A DNA stretch of 64,000 nucleotides, from assembly GCA_916610825.1 (NCBI GenBank), contig OU744453.1, positions 17,944,241 to 18,008,240 of the forward strand, read 5' to 3'. Below, piece by piece: positions 61,332 to 64,000 of the stretch. Position numbers and translations under genes: made by a program. Origin of the DNA: Haliclystus octoradiatus (Eukaryota; Cnidaria; Staurozoa; Stauromedusae; Haliclystidae). A model generated the notes under the pieces. The model made no database searches. It was not told the origin of the DNA and worked only from the letters and a program-made list of their open reading frames with translations. How positions within the stretch are numbered: position 1 is the stretch's first letter; each line of letters opens with the position of its first letter.

Positions 61332-63017
61332 TTTGAAGTTTTGGTAACACAAGGCCATTAAATGCTTAATTTTCTCGGTAAATATCTTTACAGTTACTGC
61401 ACAGTTTTGAACGTGTTTCTAAATTTTGTGTTTTCTCAAAGATAAACTAAATGGTGGCGATTTGTCGACTTCTGATTGGCTGTTTCAGTTCTTGTAACTC
61501 GTTTTCAGAAATTTGACACATGAGGCTGACAGTTCATTGCGTAATGCCACGTATTATTGAAGAATTTGAAAAATGATAAATACTTTCATCTTGAAGGAAA
61601 TAGGACCATGGACCATGGACTAGATAGTTAGAGCAAACAGATAACATTTATTATAACATCCTTTTAAATGTTTATCTTTGTTATTTTGTGTGTTTGTCAT
61701 TTAGCAATTAGTAGGCCAAAACTGTTACAGTTTCGATAATTAAACTAATTGTTTCTAACAATTTCATCCATATTTTACCATTCACTTAATTCACAGCCAA
61801 TCAAGCAATCAATGGAATCATTTTTATTTAAAATAAAAACACAATATTGTAGTGCGATGAGTGATAACTTTATAACCCAAGAACCCTCAAATCTTCGACC
61901 GGTCGCTATACCAGGGAAGTAACACTCAAACAAGGCGATACCACAGTGAGGCTCATCCAAGTATCCAGCTTCAAAACTTGAAATCATCTTGAAAGTTTGA
62001 ATTCAAACCTGGTGATTTATATTTTTGAGTCCCACAAAAATCATGGCTTGGTTTATTTGTTAATAATTTATGATTAAATATATTATTTATTATACAATAC
62101 AATGTCCGACTATAGGGACAAGAACGATGAATACAGAACGAAATCAAAGTCACGCAAGAGGTTAGTGTAGTGTAGTGGACTCAACTGTGGAAACAGTGGA
62201 ATAGTGAAGCCGAAGGCCTGCGGACAAATGTATGTTATTGTTTCACCTAAAATCAACAATACAGCACTTGCCACTTTACAGCACACAATAAAGTTGAGAA
62301 GATTATTAGATAAAGAAAAGGAGAAAATACTTTAATACTGTTGGTTTCTAACAAAATTTGCAGCTCTATGTGCATCAGTCAAAGATGGAGGTTTTATTTC
62401 AGCTCTGCAGCTGACATACTTTAAAAACGTGTTTGCTATTGTCATGCTCACCAATGCCATCACATTTATATGATTTAACTGTCATATGTTAGGGCTACAT
62501 CATGTGTTTTACTAGCTGTATATACTCAGGCAATTTCTCACACAAGTTCCTTAGACCTGTAGCATTAAGTCCAGTAGTCAACCACCAAGCGCGTTCATAA
62601 AATCCATTTATCAAACACAGTTTGGCACAAGGCGCCATGATCTGATAAAATATTTTTCCTTCCAAACTTTTTGGGCGATTTCATCATGCAAATTTTTCAC
62701 ATCTTTTATTTTATTTTATGGTTATTGTCATATAATAGAAACAAAGGTGAAGCGAAAGCCTTTTCTGTTACTCAGAGTTTGGTATGTTTGCTTTTCATTC
62801 ATCAGACGGTTCACTAAAAGACTTTTGCTTCATCTGTATATCTATTCTATATTTTATGCTCTGTGTATAACAAACATTGAGCACTCTCTCATGCATGTGT
62901 TCACCTCATATTATATTATATTATTATGATTATTATCATAAAAATATAATACAAACTGCACAATTTTACCATGAATCATATTTGTATTTCACTTTGTTTC
63001 TTTCCATTACAATTTAG
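61332..63017. other. MANF-A promoter side and intron of the next gene
   Basis: MANF-A is transcribed leftwards and the Arg/Ser-rich gene rightwards. The latter's 5' exons were not identified here, so part of this stretch is its intron (the exon at 63018 opens with an acceptor). No repeat of note. Confidence 0.5.
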
Positions 63018-63818
63018 TAAGCGAGATCAAATAAAAGTCAAAGAAGAAATAGAGTCTGAAAGTAGAGAATCAAGCTCATCATCATCGGTATCCTCATCTG
63101 ACGGCAACAATAGTGATCATTCAATCAGCTCGAAGTCATCCCCTAATGTTAAAAGAAAAAGAGATACAAAACCAGTTTTGAAAATTAAACGAGAACCTGC
63201 AAGTCCTGATAGTGAGAGACCAACTAAAATTAGAAGATCCTTGAGCCCTCTTAACAGTCGCTCAAAAAAAGATAAGTCATCTCATGCTAGATCAGCTAAA
63301 AATGAGAAGAATGAATTAGATTCAAAGAGGTCTGAGAAAAGATCATATCGGAATGAGGATGATAGAGATTCTAAGGAAAATTATAGGGAGACATATCGCC
63401 ATGGAAGCAACGAAGAAAGGCATCGTAGGGACCAGAGGCATGAACAATTTGATTCTAGAGAAAACAGAAAAGATAATAGGGAAGATATGGTGCGTTCAAG
63501 TAAAGATCGAGAAGAAAGACGTAAAGAGCGCCCGATGGACCGTAGGCGTCATGAATCTCCATCAACTTCAAATGACAGGCGGCACCGTCATCGCTCTCCC
63601 AGTAAAAACAGTGAAAGACAACAGGACAGAGAATCGCTTGACCGTAGGCGTCACGGTGACTCTACAAATAATGAAAGAGACAGAAAACAACGAACTCGCT
63701 CACCTGATAGCGACAACGGAAGGAGAAGAGATGATGCATACTCTAGATCAAGGGATAGACAACGAGAACGGAAACAACGCAAAATGCAAGAGAAAGAGGA
63801 GGATCTCATTAATTATCA
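63018..63818 (+). CDS. Arg/Ser-rich nuclear protein, one internal exon (partial)
   Basis: An 801-nt exon bounded by acceptor ATTTAG and donor GTAAGT, entering in phase 2 and leaving in phase 2. About 267 residues, highly charged: an acidic/Ser start (VKEEIESESRESSSSSS), a KRKRD basic patch, IKREPASPDSERPTKIRRS with Ser-Pro sites, then long RS/RE/RD-rich repeats (DRRRHESPSTS, DRRHRHRSPSK, DRRRHGDS) and the end KMQEKEEDLIN. This composition is that of pre-mRNA splicing or transcription cofactors. SNIP1, whose Arg-rich N-terminus precedes an FHA domain, is one possibility, but nothing here is diagnostic. Upstream and downstream exons are outside what I could identify. Confidence 0.75.
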
Positions 63819-64000
63819 GTAAGTCCTTGTTCTTTTTTCGTATGTGATCATGGTCCCACGAATGATTATTCCCTACAGAAATATTTTACATCTCTTTTAA
63901 ATTTACACCAAATCAAATGGTCCTTATAATTAATGTAAACTTTTCTAATTTTCAAAATACCAAAGCAATGAATAGATTTTGTTCCGAATTAATGCCAGCC

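Overview
This is animal nuclear DNA: AT-rich, with intron-split genes (GT-AG junctions), long introns, and many short non-autonomous transposons and tRNA-derived SINEs. The proteins recognised (two-pore K+ channel, COG5, monocarboxylate-transporter-like carrier, MANF) belong to a bilaterian invertebrate. Conserved vertebrate-like COG5 sequence and the repeat types would fit a marine deuterostome such as a hemichordate, but the species cannot be fixed from sequence alone.

Layout. 1-4.3 kb: no gene seen; a Helitron-like element and a hAT MITE. 4.3-9.5 kb (+): a four-exon two-pore-domain potassium channel. 9.5-13.1 kb: 3' flank and a 5'-truncated LINE reverse transcriptase. 13.1-27.5 kb (-): the first 14 exons of COG5 (460 residues); the second half of the protein was not found. 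29.0-35.7 kb (+): a five-exon SLC16-like transporter. 39.0-43.0 kb (+): a decayed tandem copy of it. 44.8-49.6 kb (+): a four-exon secreted protein with a signal peptide, a 700-residue Ser/Thr-rich region, a Ser-Gly-rich acidic stretch and a C-terminal netrin-like (NTR) module; I do not recognise it as a named family. 50.4-54.8 kb and 56.8-61.3 kb (-): two tandem MANF/ARMET paralogues with identical exon architecture. 63.0-63.8 kb (+): one exon of an Arg/Ser-rich nuclear protein that continues past the window.

The genes do not form an operon or one pathway. Three of them (COG5, MANF pair, the NTR protein) act in or pass through the secretory pathway, but this is probably coincidence. Local tandem duplication made two of the gene pairs.

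Mobile DNA fills introns and flanks: two hAT-type MITE families with 8-bp target duplications, a Tigger/pogo-like MITE family with TA duplications, a foldback family built of GTTCATGAAC palindromes seen only around COG5, a 370-bp near-perfect palindrome family, two tRNA-derived SINE families, a Helitron-like element, LINE and Ty3/gypsy remnants, and several larger TIR elements. No CRISPR array, rRNA or functional tRNA gene was seen.
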